Assembly: GCF_009906315.1 (NCBI RefSeq)
Contig: NZ_JAAALL010000001.1
Coordinates: 1 to 64,000, forward strand
Length of the DNA: 64,000 nt
Source of the DNA: Kineococcus vitellinus
GTDB lineage: Bacteria; Actinomycetota; Actinomycetes; Actinomycetales; Kineococcaceae
Reading direction: 5' to 3'
A program made the translations under genes and the position numbers. How positions within the stretch are numbered: the stretch's first letter is position 1; every line of letters begins with the position of its first letter. This document shows, piece by piece, positions 56,700 through 64,000 of this stretch. The notes under the pieces are model-generated. The model ran no database searches and was not told the origin of the DNA. It saw only the letters and a program-made list of their open reading frames with translations.

Positions 56700-56980
56700 C
56701 AGTCGTCCTGCTTCAGCAGCGCGTAGGTGCTCATGACGCCCGAGGCGGTCCTGGCGTAAAGCGTGTCAGTTTTGTTCAAGTTGATAGCCATCGACTCGCC
56801 GGCCAGGAGCGGAAAACCCTTATCGGTCGCGTTCACATCCGATCCGCCCAGGTAAATCGTCTGGTCGCCCGTGTTGCGAATGCTGTAACTCAGGCCTACG
56901 CGCGAACCTGTCTCATTCAAGAAGATCGCAGTGGGTGGAGTGCCGCTGGTGACCGACCCAGTGCTCGCGGAGAACGCCAT
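56699..56980 (-). CDS. 93-residue structural protein
   Basis: A small beta-rich protein (AFSASTGSVTSGTPPTAIFL; SIRNTGDQTIYLGGSDV; MAINLNKTDTLYARTASG) of a kind common in phage structural regions. ATG 56980 marks the start because coding character ends there; the longer frame to 57271 is antisense to the cargo gene. It overlaps the spike gene start by one base. Confidence 0.65.
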   Translation of the reverse strand: MAFSASTGSVTSGTPPTAIFLNETGSRVGLSYSIRNTGDQTIYLGGSDVNATDKGFPLLAGESMAINLNKTDTLYARTASGVMSTYALLKQDD

Positions 56981-57045
56981 ATGCGTCCAGGTTAGCGACC
57001 AAACGCCGCGGCTTCGCGGACCTATGCACTCTCGTCGTCGGTCGA

Positions 57046-57051
57046 TACCCT
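57046..57051 (+). promoter_or_regulatory. -10 hexamer TACCCT, leaderless promoter of cargo gene
   Basis: TACCCT, then six bases (TGGGCA), then GTG 57058. No Shine-Dalgarno is present. Confidence 0.5.
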
Positions 57052-57057
57052 TGGGCA

Positions 57058-57648
57058 GTGGACTCCGAGAGCGAAGACTGGGCAGCGTATTTAGCCGATT
57101 GGGAAGTTGAAGATCTTGAGGTCGTTCTCCGCTTCTTAGTGTTCGCCTACGACAGGAACATTGTCCAGATGCAAGAGGCGGACACGAGCAGTTCGATGTA
57201 TCAGCTTCTATTTGACCGACGGATTCACTATAGGATTCTTTTGAGTTCCTGTCGCGCCGGGATTCGCGCAAAGCGGGGTCTGAATCTTAGGGATCCAGTC
57301 TCGCCTGCTGTCAAAGAGGTCCTGCAAGTCGATCTTTTTGATATGGCCGCTGGTGCCGTCGTTGGTCGGTACGTGGAGAAGCTGTTGGAGCAGGTGGAAG
57401 GCGTCATCTTGCGACCACACAAGAATATGGAGGCGCCGAATCCGCTAGCCGTTCGTGAAGCTGCGAGGTGGGCCGTCAACCGCGTGTACAGCGATGTCTT
57501 ACCGGCGGGGTTGACACCCATCAGCGAAGCCATGGACCTGTCTCACTGGTTCGTGACCTACGAGTACGACGGGTATCGGTACAGCGTGTGGAAGGACTTG
57601 ACGAAGGACGACGGCCAAGCCTCCGTGCAACGAACCGTTGCTCCTTAG
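57058..57648 (+). CDS. 196-residue protein of unknown function, phage cargo gene
   Basis: Plus-strand gene inside the spike block, with clearly lower GC and more A/T in third positions than its neighbours, indicating recent acquisition. The product is soluble, acidic at the start and helical (DLEVVLRFLVFAYDRNIVQM; AAGAVVGRYVEKLLEQVEGV). No motif recognised. It has its own leaderless promoter and converges with the next minus-strand gene, overlapping its stop by four bases. A lysogeny-expressed accessory or defence gene is likely by context only. Confidence 0.7.
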   Translation: MDSESEDWAAYLADWEVEDLEVVLRFLVFAYDRNIVQMQEADTSSSMYQLLFDRRIHYRILLSSCRAGIRAKRGLNLRDPVSPAVKEVLQVDLFDMAAGAVVGRYVEKLLEQVEGVILRPHKNMEAPNPLAVREAARWAVNRVYSDVLPAGLTPISEAMDLSHWFVTYEYDGYRYSVWKDLTKDDGQASVQRTVAP

Positions 57649-58673
57649 TGGGAGCTGAGGTACATCGAGTTCAGCTCGGCCTCGTTCCCGGCCACCGTGG
57701 AGAACGCGGGATGCAGCGCCTCATGATCGCCGTTCCATGCCCGGTTGATCCACTCCACCGTGTGCTGCACCGTCACCATGTTCGCCTGGGCGTCGACGAC
57801 GTGGCACAGCAGGGAGATGACGCCCGGCCGGTTGACGCTGACCGTCGCAGTGCCGTCGACCGTCTCGAGCCTGACCTGGCCGCCGGGGATGCCGTCTTGC
57901 ACCTCCCAGCTGTAGCCCACCGGGCCACCACCGGCTGCCGTGGCGGTCGTCGTGACGGTGACCGGCTTGCCGTACCACTGTGCCTGGTAGCTGTCCGCTG
58001 ACACCGTCGGAGGGACCGGGGCAGGCACCACCGGCCCGATGAAGTCCAGTCCCGCGCGAGCGGCGAGGTCGTCGAAGACCACCCGCTCGTTGGCCGCTGG
58101 CGATGCCACGCCGATGCGGCAGTGCGTCGGGGTCCCGCGCAGGTTGTTGTTGGCCTGGCTGTCCGAGCGGGCCAGCAGGGCCATGGAGTCAGCGCCGTCG
58201 TACACCCGCAGGCTGACCTGGCCCGTCGACGCGCTGAAGGTGGCCGCCACTTCGATGCGCAGCCACCGTCCCGTGGGCAGGCTGGCGGTCTGGTGGATCT
58301 GGGAGCCGTTCTGCGAGCGCACGCGCAGCGTGCCGTCGGTGCGGTGCTCCAGGTCCAGGCAGCTGCCGTCGCCCGCGATGTACCACTGCACGATGCGGTG
58401 GTTGGTCGACGGGTCGGCCGGGAAGTAGACGTTGAGCCGCAGCACCTGACTCGCGTCGGCCGCGGCCCACTCCACGTAGCTCTGCGAGGCCACCGAGCGG
58501 TCGGTGGACACCTCCAGCGCCCGCCGGCCGTGCGCCACCAGCAGGTCCGTGCACAGCACCGCGCAGCCGGTGGCCGTCTTGACGAGGTCGGTGAAGGGGT
58601 CCGGGGACGCTGAGGTCTCCAGGGTGATCGGCTCACCGGGACGGCAGGACTCGAGGTCGTTGGTGAAGCTCAC
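57645..58673 (-). CDS. concanavalin-like/PKD-like virion surface protein
   Basis: A 342-residue protein from GTG 58673, overlapping the upstream stop (GTGA). The N-terminal jelly-roll region (about 1-215) resembles polysaccharide lyase or LamG folds: EVSTDRSVASQSYVEW, GRWLRIEVAATFSASTGQVSLRVYDG (quoted in part), RIGVASPAANERVVFDDLAA. The C-terminal 110 residues form an Ig/PKD-like domain (GYSWEVQDGIPGGQVRLETV). It is probably a carbohydrate-binding spike accessory; no catalytic residues identified. Confidence 0.65.
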   Translation of the reverse strand: MSFTNDLESCRPGEPITLETSASPDPFTDLVKTATGCAVLCTDLLVAHGRRALEVSTDRSVASQSYVEWAAADASQVLRLNVYFPADPSTNHRIVQWYIAGDGSCLDLEHRTDGTLRVRSQNGSQIHQTASLPTGRWLRIEVAATFSASTGQVSLRVYDGADSMALLARSDSQANNNLRGTPTHCRIGVASPAANERVVFDDLAARAGLDFIGPVVPAPVPPTVSADSYQAQWYGKPVTVTTTATAAGGGPVGYSWEVQDGIPGGQVRLETVDGTATVSVNRPGVISLLCHVVDAQANMVTVQHTVEWINRAWNGDHEALHPAFSTVAGNEAELNSMYLSSH

Positions 58674-59515
58674 GCGAGGTAGCCCGGGGACACGTAGTGC
58701 GGCCCCGGGTTGGACGACACCGGCGAGCGCTTGCCGCCGGGGCAGCGCTTGACGCCGGTGCCCCAGTACGCGGCCTTGGCGTAGACGACCTGGCCGGGGT
58801 ACTGCTTGGCCGGATTGGGTTTGAGCCACACGTCGTCGGTGACGATCATCGGGCGGTCCGAGCCGTCGGCGGCGCCCTCGGTGATCCACAACAGCGCGCC
58901 CGACTCGGAGCTGCCCTTGAGGTACATGCGGCTCAGGCGCCAGGTCCCCAGCGCGACGGGGTCGAACTTGTGCGGGTCGGCGAAGATGCCTTGGTAGGTG
59001 GTCTGGCCGTAGACCCGGTCCGTGTACAGCTCGTACGGCCCGCGCCAAGTCTGGATCACGTCGGCGTGGTTGCTGCCGAAGGAGCCCTTGACCTCACCCA
59101 CCACCATGTTCTGCAGCACGACGCGGGTCTGCGGGTCCCCGAGGGTGTCGATGTTGATGCCCTCGGTCAGGTAGCCCGACAGCGCCCAACCCTCCACGTG
59201 CACCGTGCGCGGCACCGCGCCTGAGGCGTTGCCCTTGATGAAGAGACCCCGGTTGCCGTTGGTAGCGCTGTAGACCGAGCCGAGGTCGACGCCGCCGCCG
59301 ATGGCCACGACGTTGCGGCCCCCGTCGATGACGACCCCTCCGGACGCGGCCACCGGAGCCGGGCAGCGCAGGATGTAGTCCCTGGTCGGGTCCAGCCTGG
59401 GAGCACGGTTGGTGCTGGACAGCGTGATGGTGACCGGGTCCACCAGGGCCGGTGGGGCGTACTTCAGCTTGCCGTACTGGCTGAGGTCTCGGTGGCCGAC
59501 GTGAGCGATGGGCAC
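58670..59515 (-). CDS. right-handed beta-helix virion protein
   Basis: A 281-residue protein from GTG 59515, one base after the upstream stop. A beta-helix pattern is visible: GGVVIDGGRNVVAIGGGVDLG, GLFIKGNASGAVPRTVHVEG, VVLQNMVVGEVKGSFGSNHADVIQTW (each quoted in part). Short for a complete spike; it may pair with the concanavalin-like protein encoded next, which overlaps it by four bases. Role: carbohydrate-binding or lyase-like spike part. Confidence 0.65.
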   Translation of the reverse strand: MPIAHVGHRDLSQYGKLKYAPPALVDPVTITLSSTNRAPRLDPTRDYILRCPAPVAASGGVVIDGGRNVVAIGGGVDLGSVYSATNGNRGLFIKGNASGAVPRTVHVEGWALSGYLTEGINIDTLGDPQTRVVLQNMVVGEVKGSFGSNHADVIQTWRGPYELYTDRVYGQTTYQGIFADPHKFDPVALGTWRLSRMYLKGSSESGALLWITEGAADGSDRPMIVTDDVWLKPNPAKQYPGQVVYAKAAYWGTGVKRCPGGKRSPVSSNPGPHYVSPGYLA

Positions 59516-59516
59516 G

Positions 59517-59810
59517 TCAGTCCTCGGTCTCGATCCACACGTCCCGGCCGAGCCGGTCCACGGAGTCGACGGGGCCGACGATCCACCACAGGCCGTCCTC
59601 AAGGTCCGCTGGGCGGGCCGGGTAGCCCTTGGAGGCGTCGTAGGTGACCACCGTGTTGGTCGACGACACGGCCTTGATTGCCGCCACGTCGTCGATGAGC
59701 GAGTTGATCGCCGCCACCATGACCGCGGCCGACGTGTTGAGCTTGGGCCGCGTGGTGTCCCGTAGGACCTCGTCGCCCTGGATGACTTCGACGGTGATCT
59801 TGTTCGTCAT
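59517..59810 (-). CDS. 97-residue structural/attachment protein
   Basis: A small protein whose N-terminus (MTNKITVEVIQGDEVLRDTT ... KLNTSAAVMVAAINSLID) resembles the start of the 638-residue spike encoded just before it (INKPQLTIIQGGDGLRDKSR). This suggests both use a common N-terminal anchor. It starts within the four-base overlap with that gene. Confidence 0.6.
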   Translation of the reverse strand: MTNKITVEVIQGDEVLRDTTRPKLNTSAAVMVAAINSLIDDVAAIKAVSSTNTVVTYDASKGYPARPADLEDGLWWIVGPVDSVDRLGRDVWIETED

Positions 59811-61723
59811 GGGCGGTAGTGGAAGAAGATCGAGGCGAAGTTCGCCGTGGTCGTGCCGTCTCCGCCGGAGCCCATGATGCGGATGAGCACGTCACCCTTG
59901 GCCGCGTCGGGCACCAGCGCCCAGTCGGCGTTGTTGCGGTAGCCCACGGAGTCGACGGTGAGGGTGGCCAGCTGCATCGAGGTCCAGCCCGTCGCCCCGG
60001 ACAGGTCCGTGGTGTAGTCCACGCTGAGGCTGGCGCCGGCCGCTCCACCACCGAGGACCTGGGCGGTCAGCTTGGCGAAGTTGGCCATGCGGGTGTCCAT
60101 CTGCATGTAGAAAACCGACCCGAGGCTGCCGTTGCCGCCGAAGCGGGTGAAGGCCGAGGGGATGGCCCACGACTGGTTGGTGATGACCGGGACGCTACGG
60201 CCCTTGCCGGTGCGCTGGTCGGGGTAGCTGCGCACCTTGTCGGTGGGCGGGCCCTTCCAGAAGACCGTCTCGTCGCTGATGCGGACGATCTGGCTGTTGG
60301 TGCTGCTCAGGCCGCCAGTGAGGCCCCAGATGTGCCCGCCGGTGATGGACAGCTCGGTGGTGTAGGTGGCGAAGACCCCCCACCGGGGCTGCCAGACCTG
60401 GTTCTGCTGGTCGTCGTCCTCGACAGCCGTCATGACGCCCACCAGGTCGACCGCGCACACCCGGTTGGAGGCGGTACCCCGCAGCGCGATGGCCGCGTAC
60501 CCGCCGTCGCCCGCGCCGGTGTTCGGCCCGTCACGGCGGAAGTCACCGCCGACAATCGACACACGCGAGCGCGGCCCTGAAGCGGTGATGAGGACCCCGT
60601 CCTTGGCATTGCGGTCGGTGTAGCAATTGGTCAGGCTCACGCCGCCGTTGCCGCCACCGATGATCCCACTGCCGGTGTTCCCACTGATGAGGAAGCCGTT
60701 CTCGTTGATGTTGTACGCCGCGATGCAGTTGGAGATGGGGAGCTGACCGGCGCCCTTGATGTAGAAGCCGCCGCCCTGGTTGGAGACGGCCAGGTTGTTG
60801 GTCAGGTAGGCGTCGGTGTAATTCTCCAGCCACCAGCCCCACTTGTCGTCCATGGCCGAGGTGCCGGCCGACCACGAGGAGCAGAAAGCGAAGCCGCCGC
60901 CACGGGGAAAGACCTGCCCCCGGCTGGACTGGTAGGGCAGCATCGCGACGTTGTGGCCCGAGGCCTGCAGGAAGGCCATCTGGTCGAACTTCCAGCCCTT
61001 GACCTCACCGAGCAGCGCCACCCCGTTGATGGGCGTGGCGCTCGTGCCGCTGCCGATCTGCTTGGAGTTGCCGTCGATACTGAAGCTGCGGAAGAAGCAG
61101 TTGCCGGTCAGCACGTCGTCGTTCAGCTCACGGTCGACGCCGAGCAAGATGGCCTGACCCTGGAAGCTGTTGAGCGGGCGGATCGAGCAGGGACCGGCGG
61201 TGCCGGTGTTGTACGTCCACCAGCCCGAGCCGGTGCCCATGATGCCCTGGCGCTCCTTGGTGGGCTGTACGGGGCGCGAGACACCCGCGATGCCGTCGTT
61301 GAGGGTGAGCAGGCCACCCTTGTCCAGCGCGTCGAAGGCCTCGTCGAAGCCGGGGGAGCAGTCCACGACTCCGTCCATGGCGTAGCCGAGGTCGTTGACC
61401 AGGTTGAGGGTGGACCAGTGCCGGCGCACCAGGTTCACCAGGAAGCCATTGGCGTCCTTATCGGCCTTGCCGTTGATGCGGGTGCTCAGCGCGGTGTCGG
61501 CCTGCGCTCGAGTCGTCGCCTCGGCGTCGATGCTGGCCTGCAGCTGCTCCTCGCCCAAGGTCGGTGGGGGAGTCTGCTGCATCGAGGCGACCACGTCGAT
61601 CAGCTCGTTGACCGCGCTGCCGATCTGGGACACGTTGGTGTTGATGTCGTCACGGGACTTGTCTCGGAGGCCGTCGCCGCCCTGGATGATCGTCAGCTGC
61701 GGCTTGTTGATCGTCGTCGCCAC
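59807..61723 (-). CDS. tailspike with right-handed beta-helix and C-terminal binding domain
   Basis: A 638-residue protein from GTG 61723, which shares one base with the portal stop. N-terminal anchor (ATTINKPQLTIIQGGDGLRD), a short coiled coil (EEQLQASIDAEATTRAQADT), then a beta-helix (about 125-490) with steps such as NCFFRSFSIDGNSKQIG and GVSLTNCYTDRNAKDGVLIT. A C-terminal jelly-roll (SVFYMQMDTRMANFAKLTAQ) follows. It is the first gene of the spike block; a spike so close to the portal gene is unusual. Confidence 0.8.
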   Translation of the reverse strand: MATTINKPQLTIIQGGDGLRDKSRDDINTNVSQIGSAVNELIDVVASMQQTPPPTLGEEQLQASIDAEATTRAQADTALSTRINGKADKDANGFLVNLVRRHWSTLNLVNDLGYAMDGVVDCSPGFDEAFDALDKGGLLTLNDGIAGVSRPVQPTKERQGIMGTGSGWWTYNTGTAGPCSIRPLNSFQGQAILLGVDRELNDDVLTGNCFFRSFSIDGNSKQIGSGTSATPINGVALLGEVKGWKFDQMAFLQASGHNVAMLPYQSSRGQVFPRGGGFAFCSSWSAGTSAMDDKWGWWLENYTDAYLTNNLAVSNQGGGFYIKGAGQLPISNCIAAYNINENGFLISGNTGSGIIGGGNGGVSLTNCYTDRNAKDGVLITASGPRSRVSIVGGDFRRDGPNTGAGDGGYAAIALRGTASNRVCAVDLVGVMTAVEDDDQQNQVWQPRWGVFATYTTELSITGGHIWGLTGGLSSTNSQIVRISDETVFWKGPPTDKVRSYPDQRTGKGRSVPVITNQSWAIPSAFTRFGGNGSLGSVFYMQMDTRMANFAKLTAQVLGGGAAGASLSVDYTTDLSGATGWTSMQLATLTVDSVGYRNNADWALVPDAAKGDVLIRIMGSGGDGTTTANFASIFFHYRP

Positions 61724-63840
61724 TACTGGCTGCTCTTCCGGTCGTAGCGACAGACGATCGTGCCTCTGCAACGGCCCCGGCCCTTGCACTCTTTGTACCC
61801 GCCCGAGGGGTAGTCCTTCTCGGCAGCCGTCAGGCTGTCGTACTCCTTGCCGTCCCGAGCGGCGCACGCGGAGCAGGTGGCCGAGTCCAGCAGCTCGCTG
61901 GCGAAGACGGCGTCGGGCTCGTCCTGCTGGAAGGCGTAGAAGCGGGCGCTGTTCTGTGCTTGGGTCAGCGCGCCGCCCAGCTGCTCGCGTGGGTAGGCAT
62001 CCGACAGCTCGTTGAGGTAGTCGGCCACCTCGGCGGCGATCTCGGCCGCGGCCAGGCCCCCGCCGGCACGGGCCAGAGCCTGCTGGCTGGCCGTGGTGCT
62101 GATGCTCTGGCTCATGACCGTGTCCAGCGCGTTGGCTCGGGACACGAGCGAGGTCACCAGGGGAGTGATGTCCGGCCGCTCGATGATCACACCCTGTGCC
62201 GCGGCCTCGGCGATCGCCTGGTCCAGAGCTGCCTCGGCGACGGCCACCATGGCGTCGGTCAGCTGCACGGCGCCCGAGGCTGACGTGCGGATGGCGGCCA
62301 GCGCGGCGAGGTCGTTGGGGTCGATGCTGGCGATGACGGCCCGGAGGTCTTCGACCTGGGCGAACTTCACCTGAGTCAGCCAGTCGGCCAGCAGGCTGTC
62401 GACGGTGGTCGTGAAGGTCTTCTCCATGGCCTCGAAGTCGGTGCCTGCGGCGAGCTCCACATCCGAGGGGTCGCGATGGCCCACCGCCGGCGTCGGTGCC
62501 TCCGCAGCGCGCACCTCGATGCGCTCCCGGCGCCGTGGTCGTTCCTTGGCCTTGAGGTCGACCAGCTTGGGCGCGGCCAGGGGGTCCGGGTCGTCCGGGT
62601 CGACCTCGGGCATCTCCGGCAGCTGATAGCGGTCGCGCAGGAAGCCCTCGATCTCGTCGCCCGGGGTGATCAGCCCGGCCTGGGTCAGGGCGACCAGGTC
62701 GACGACCGAGGAGCTGTCGTCGTCGTCGCGGTCGTAGGCCAGCAGCGGGACCGGCCCGTCGGCGTTCGCGAAGTTGAGGTCGATGAGGTCCTCGACGACG
62801 TGCTCGTTGGTGATGTCGATGTACTCGTTGGCCAGGGCCTCCTGGGCCAGTAGGAAGAGGTCGGTGAAGGTCTCACCCAGCGCGCGTGAGCCGGTCTCGG
62901 TGGACCCAAGGTCCATGTACTGGCTCATGAACGACTTGGACATCTGCTGGTCGTGGTAGCGCAGCGTGTTGATCGCATCCGGGAGCGAGCCCTGCACACC
63001 CTGGAACGTCAGTGACGCTCCGTAGGGGAGTGCACCGCCAGCGGAGTCGCCAGCCCGGTAGGACTGGGCCAGCGCCGCGAGCATCTGCATCTCTTGCTGC
63101 GTGGCGTTCTCACCAGCGGTCGCGATGGGCACACCGGCGCCGTTGCGCTCGATGTTGATCGCGTTGACCCGGATGACCCGGTCCTTGATGATCCAGTCCT
63201 TGTAGCACTTGCGCAGCACCGAGCGTCCCCGCCAGTTGCTGGCTTCCTGCTCGTGGATGTAGGCCACCAGCTTGTCGACCGGGATGTAGGGCCCCTGGGC
63301 TGAGGAGATGATGCCGCCGCGGTGGTTTTGGTCGGGCCACTGGCGGATGCCCTTGAGGCCGCCGTCGCGCGCCACGTCGATCTCCGAGATGGTCAGCGGC
63401 ATGCGAGGAGCCAGCTTGCGCAGCAGCAGCCGACCGGTCGCGGCGTCGTCGTTCTCGTAGCGGTAGACCTGCTCGAAGAACATGAAGCCGTAGATCAGGC
63501 TGAGCAGGGCGTTGGCCAAGTGCTTGTCGTGGCTGAAGCGGTCCCGGGTGCGTCCCTTGGGCTGCTCCGCGTCCTGCACGGGCAGGTTGAAGGCCGTGGC
63601 GACCAGGTCTACCCACTCGTCCGGTGCCCCGTTGGGGTCGATGTACCAGTGGTAGCGCCGGATGGGCAGGGTCTGGGCGAGCAGGAGGCCGGCGATCTGC
63701 GCGTCGTTGCGCATGGCGTTGTACACGGCGATGTCCGCTGGCGGGAGCAGCTCGGGGACCGTCTCCAGGGTGTCCCCGAAGAACGACCAGGGCATCGAGC
63801 TGAGGTTGCCGTGTCCGACTTCGGTTGTTGGCTTGGGCAC
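61723..63840 (-). CDS. portal protein fused to MuF-type minor head protein
   Basis: A 705-residue protein. The first 430 residues are a DUF935/Mu gp29-like portal: DIAVYNAMRNDAQIAGLLLA, YGFMFFEQVYRY, ALGETFTDLFLLAQEALANEY and FLRDRYQLPEMPEVD. The C-terminal part is MuF-like and ends with the Cys-containing SATCSACAARDGKEYDSL and CKGRGRCRGTIVCRYD, a typical zinc-ribbon-like MuF end. The portal is the DNA channel of the head; MuF joins head assembly. In Mu these are separate genes (29 and 30), so this is a fusion. GTG 63840 has AAGGA six bases upstream. Confidence 0.85.
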   Translation of the reverse strand: MPKPTTEVGHGNLSSMPWSFFGDTLETVPELLPPADIAVYNAMRNDAQIAGLLLAQTLPIRRYHWYIDPNGAPDEWVDLVATAFNLPVQDAEQPKGRTRDRFSHDKHLANALLSLIYGFMFFEQVYRYENDDAATGRLLLRKLAPRMPLTISEIDVARDGGLKGIRQWPDQNHRGGIISSAQGPYIPVDKLVAYIHEQEASNWRGRSVLRKCYKDWIIKDRVIRVNAINIERNGAGVPIATAGENATQQEMQMLAALAQSYRAGDSAGGALPYGASLTFQGVQGSLPDAINTLRYHDQQMSKSFMSQYMDLGSTETGSRALGETFTDLFLLAQEALANEYIDITNEHVVEDLIDLNFANADGPVPLLAYDRDDDDSSSVVDLVALTQAGLITPGDEIEGFLRDRYQLPEMPEVDPDDPDPLAAPKLVDLKAKERPRRRERIEVRAAEAPTPAVGHRDPSDVELAAGTDFEAMEKTFTTTVDSLLADWLTQVKFAQVEDLRAVIASIDPNDLAALAAIRTSASGAVQLTDAMVAVAEAALDQAIAEAAAQGVIIERPDITPLVTSLVSRANALDTVMSQSISTTASQQALARAGGGLAAAEIAAEVADYLNELSDAYPREQLGGALTQAQNSARFYAFQQDEPDAVFASELLDSATCSACAARDGKEYDSLTAAEKDYPSGGYKECKGRGRCRGTIVCRYDRKSSQ

Positions 63841-63985
63841 GGCGGTTCCTTGATCAGCTTGCGACCAAGATCAGATTAGCTGGCCAGGTGCTCAGAGCGT
63901 GGGCATGGGACCGCTTCGACTGGACGAGTGGCTCGTGAACAGGGACCATGAACCACGGCACGTAGACACGACTGAGGAGGCGAAG
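63841..63985. other. divergent noncoding region between portal and a plus-strand gene
   Basis: 145 bp, lower in GC. It holds the portal ribosome binding site and the Shine-Dalgarno of the plus-strand gene; no clear TANNNT at the leaderless spacing. Confidence 0.35.
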
Positions 63986-64000
63986 ATGTTTCGTCGCAAG
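63986..64000 (+). CDS. start of a plus-strand gene (partial, cut by window edge)
   Basis: ATG 63986 follows a strong GAGGAGG five bases upstream and opens the frame MFRRK. Only five codons are visible. It breaks the minus-strand late region just where terminase would be expected, so it is probably another cargo gene or the border of the next module. Confidence 0.4.

Larger units (their letters stand above)
19566..64000. mobile_element. integrated phage-like element with a mobilisation module (left part; continues beyond window)
   Basis: Begins at tRNA-Ser with integrase and excisionase and runs to the right edge without a second attachment site. GC content falls visibly compared with the host. 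The left 7 kb encodes a coupling protein and relaxase; from 27 to 63.8 kb it encodes lysis, fibre, contractile tail and head genes on the minus strand, with plus-strand cargo genes inserted. Terminase, repressor and replication genes would be outside the window. Whether the left module and the phage are one element is argued in the findings. Confidence 0.85.

Noticed and set aside
56981-57271. N-terminal extension of the 93-residue structural protein
   Set aside because: It is antisense to the cargo gene at 57058 and has Arg/Ser-rich shadow composition.
58674-59048. N-terminal extension of the concanavalin/PKD-like protein
   Set aside because: It is an out-of-frame shadow of the beta-helix gene; GTG 58673 shows the usual four-base coupling overlap.
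27179-63840. R-type tailocin or extracellular contractile injection system
   Set aside because: Major capsid, decoration, protease/scaffold and portal genes are present, so a DNA-filled head is expected.
19566-63840. Mu-type transposing phage
   Set aside because: Head genes are Mu-like, but the element has a tyrosine integrase and excisionase at a tRNA gene and no MuA/MuB in the window.

Overview
The window comes from the chromosome of a very high-GC actinomycete. The evidence is near-universal G/C in third codon positions, many GTG starts, leaderless promoters, a mycobacterial-type fadA2-fabG4-htdX operon and a YcnI/membrane-protein pair. It also carries chemotaxis genes, so the host is probably motile; a Kineococcus-like member of the Kineosporiales is my best guess, but this is inference from style and gene content only. 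The window joins about 19.5 kb of host chromosome to about 44.4 kb of an integrated element that continues past the right edge.

Host part (1-19565): the tail of a Thr/Pro-rich protein; ilvD behind a perfect palindrome; a translationally coupled lipid operon on the minus strand (thiolase, FabG4-type reductase, MaoC dehydratase); a divergent TetR regulator overlapping an acyl-CoA oxidase/dehydrogenase; two convergent membrane-protein genes whose frames run into each other; an unrecognised gene; a membrane gene plus ycnI; a 46-bp perfect palindrome; and a five-gene chemotaxis operon (cheB, cheR, cheY, a CheX-type gene, and a receiver fused to a CheC/CheX-like domain) behind a sigma-28-type promoter. 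A strong bidirectional hairpin ends that operon. Then come a GAF-EAL phosphodiesterase, a 17-bp tandem repeat, a polyprenol-phosphate mannosyltransferase and tRNA-Ser(UGA).

Element part (19566-64000): visibly lower in GC, and integrated at the 3' end of tRNA-Ser. Next to the tRNA are a tyrosine integrase and an excisionase, followed by a conjugation-type module: RDD membrane protein, VirD4/TraG-type coupling protein and MobF relaxase-helicase. After that, in the same orientation, comes the late region of a contractile-tailed phage with a Mu-like head. It runs through putative holins, a putative endolysin, fibres, baseplate, spike, hub with M23 peptidase, LysM protein, tape measure, tail chaperones with a -1 frameshift, tube, sheath, head-completion proteins, major capsid, decoration protein, protease/scaffold and a portal fused to MuF. 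No repressor, replication or terminase gene is seen; these, and attR, would lie beyond 64 kb.

The most unusual points are three. First, a relaxase and coupling protein share an element with a complete tail and head gene set. Second, the 1895-residue tail protein carries three apparently intact cellulase-type domains (GH8, GH6, GH8), with the GH6 domain nested inside a GH16-like fold. Third, a block of seven consecutive GH16, beta-helix and fibre genes, plus further small ones, lies between protease and portal and is interrupted by plus-strand cargo genes with leaderless promoters. One of these cargo genes is a frameshifted Swt1-type HEPN gene.
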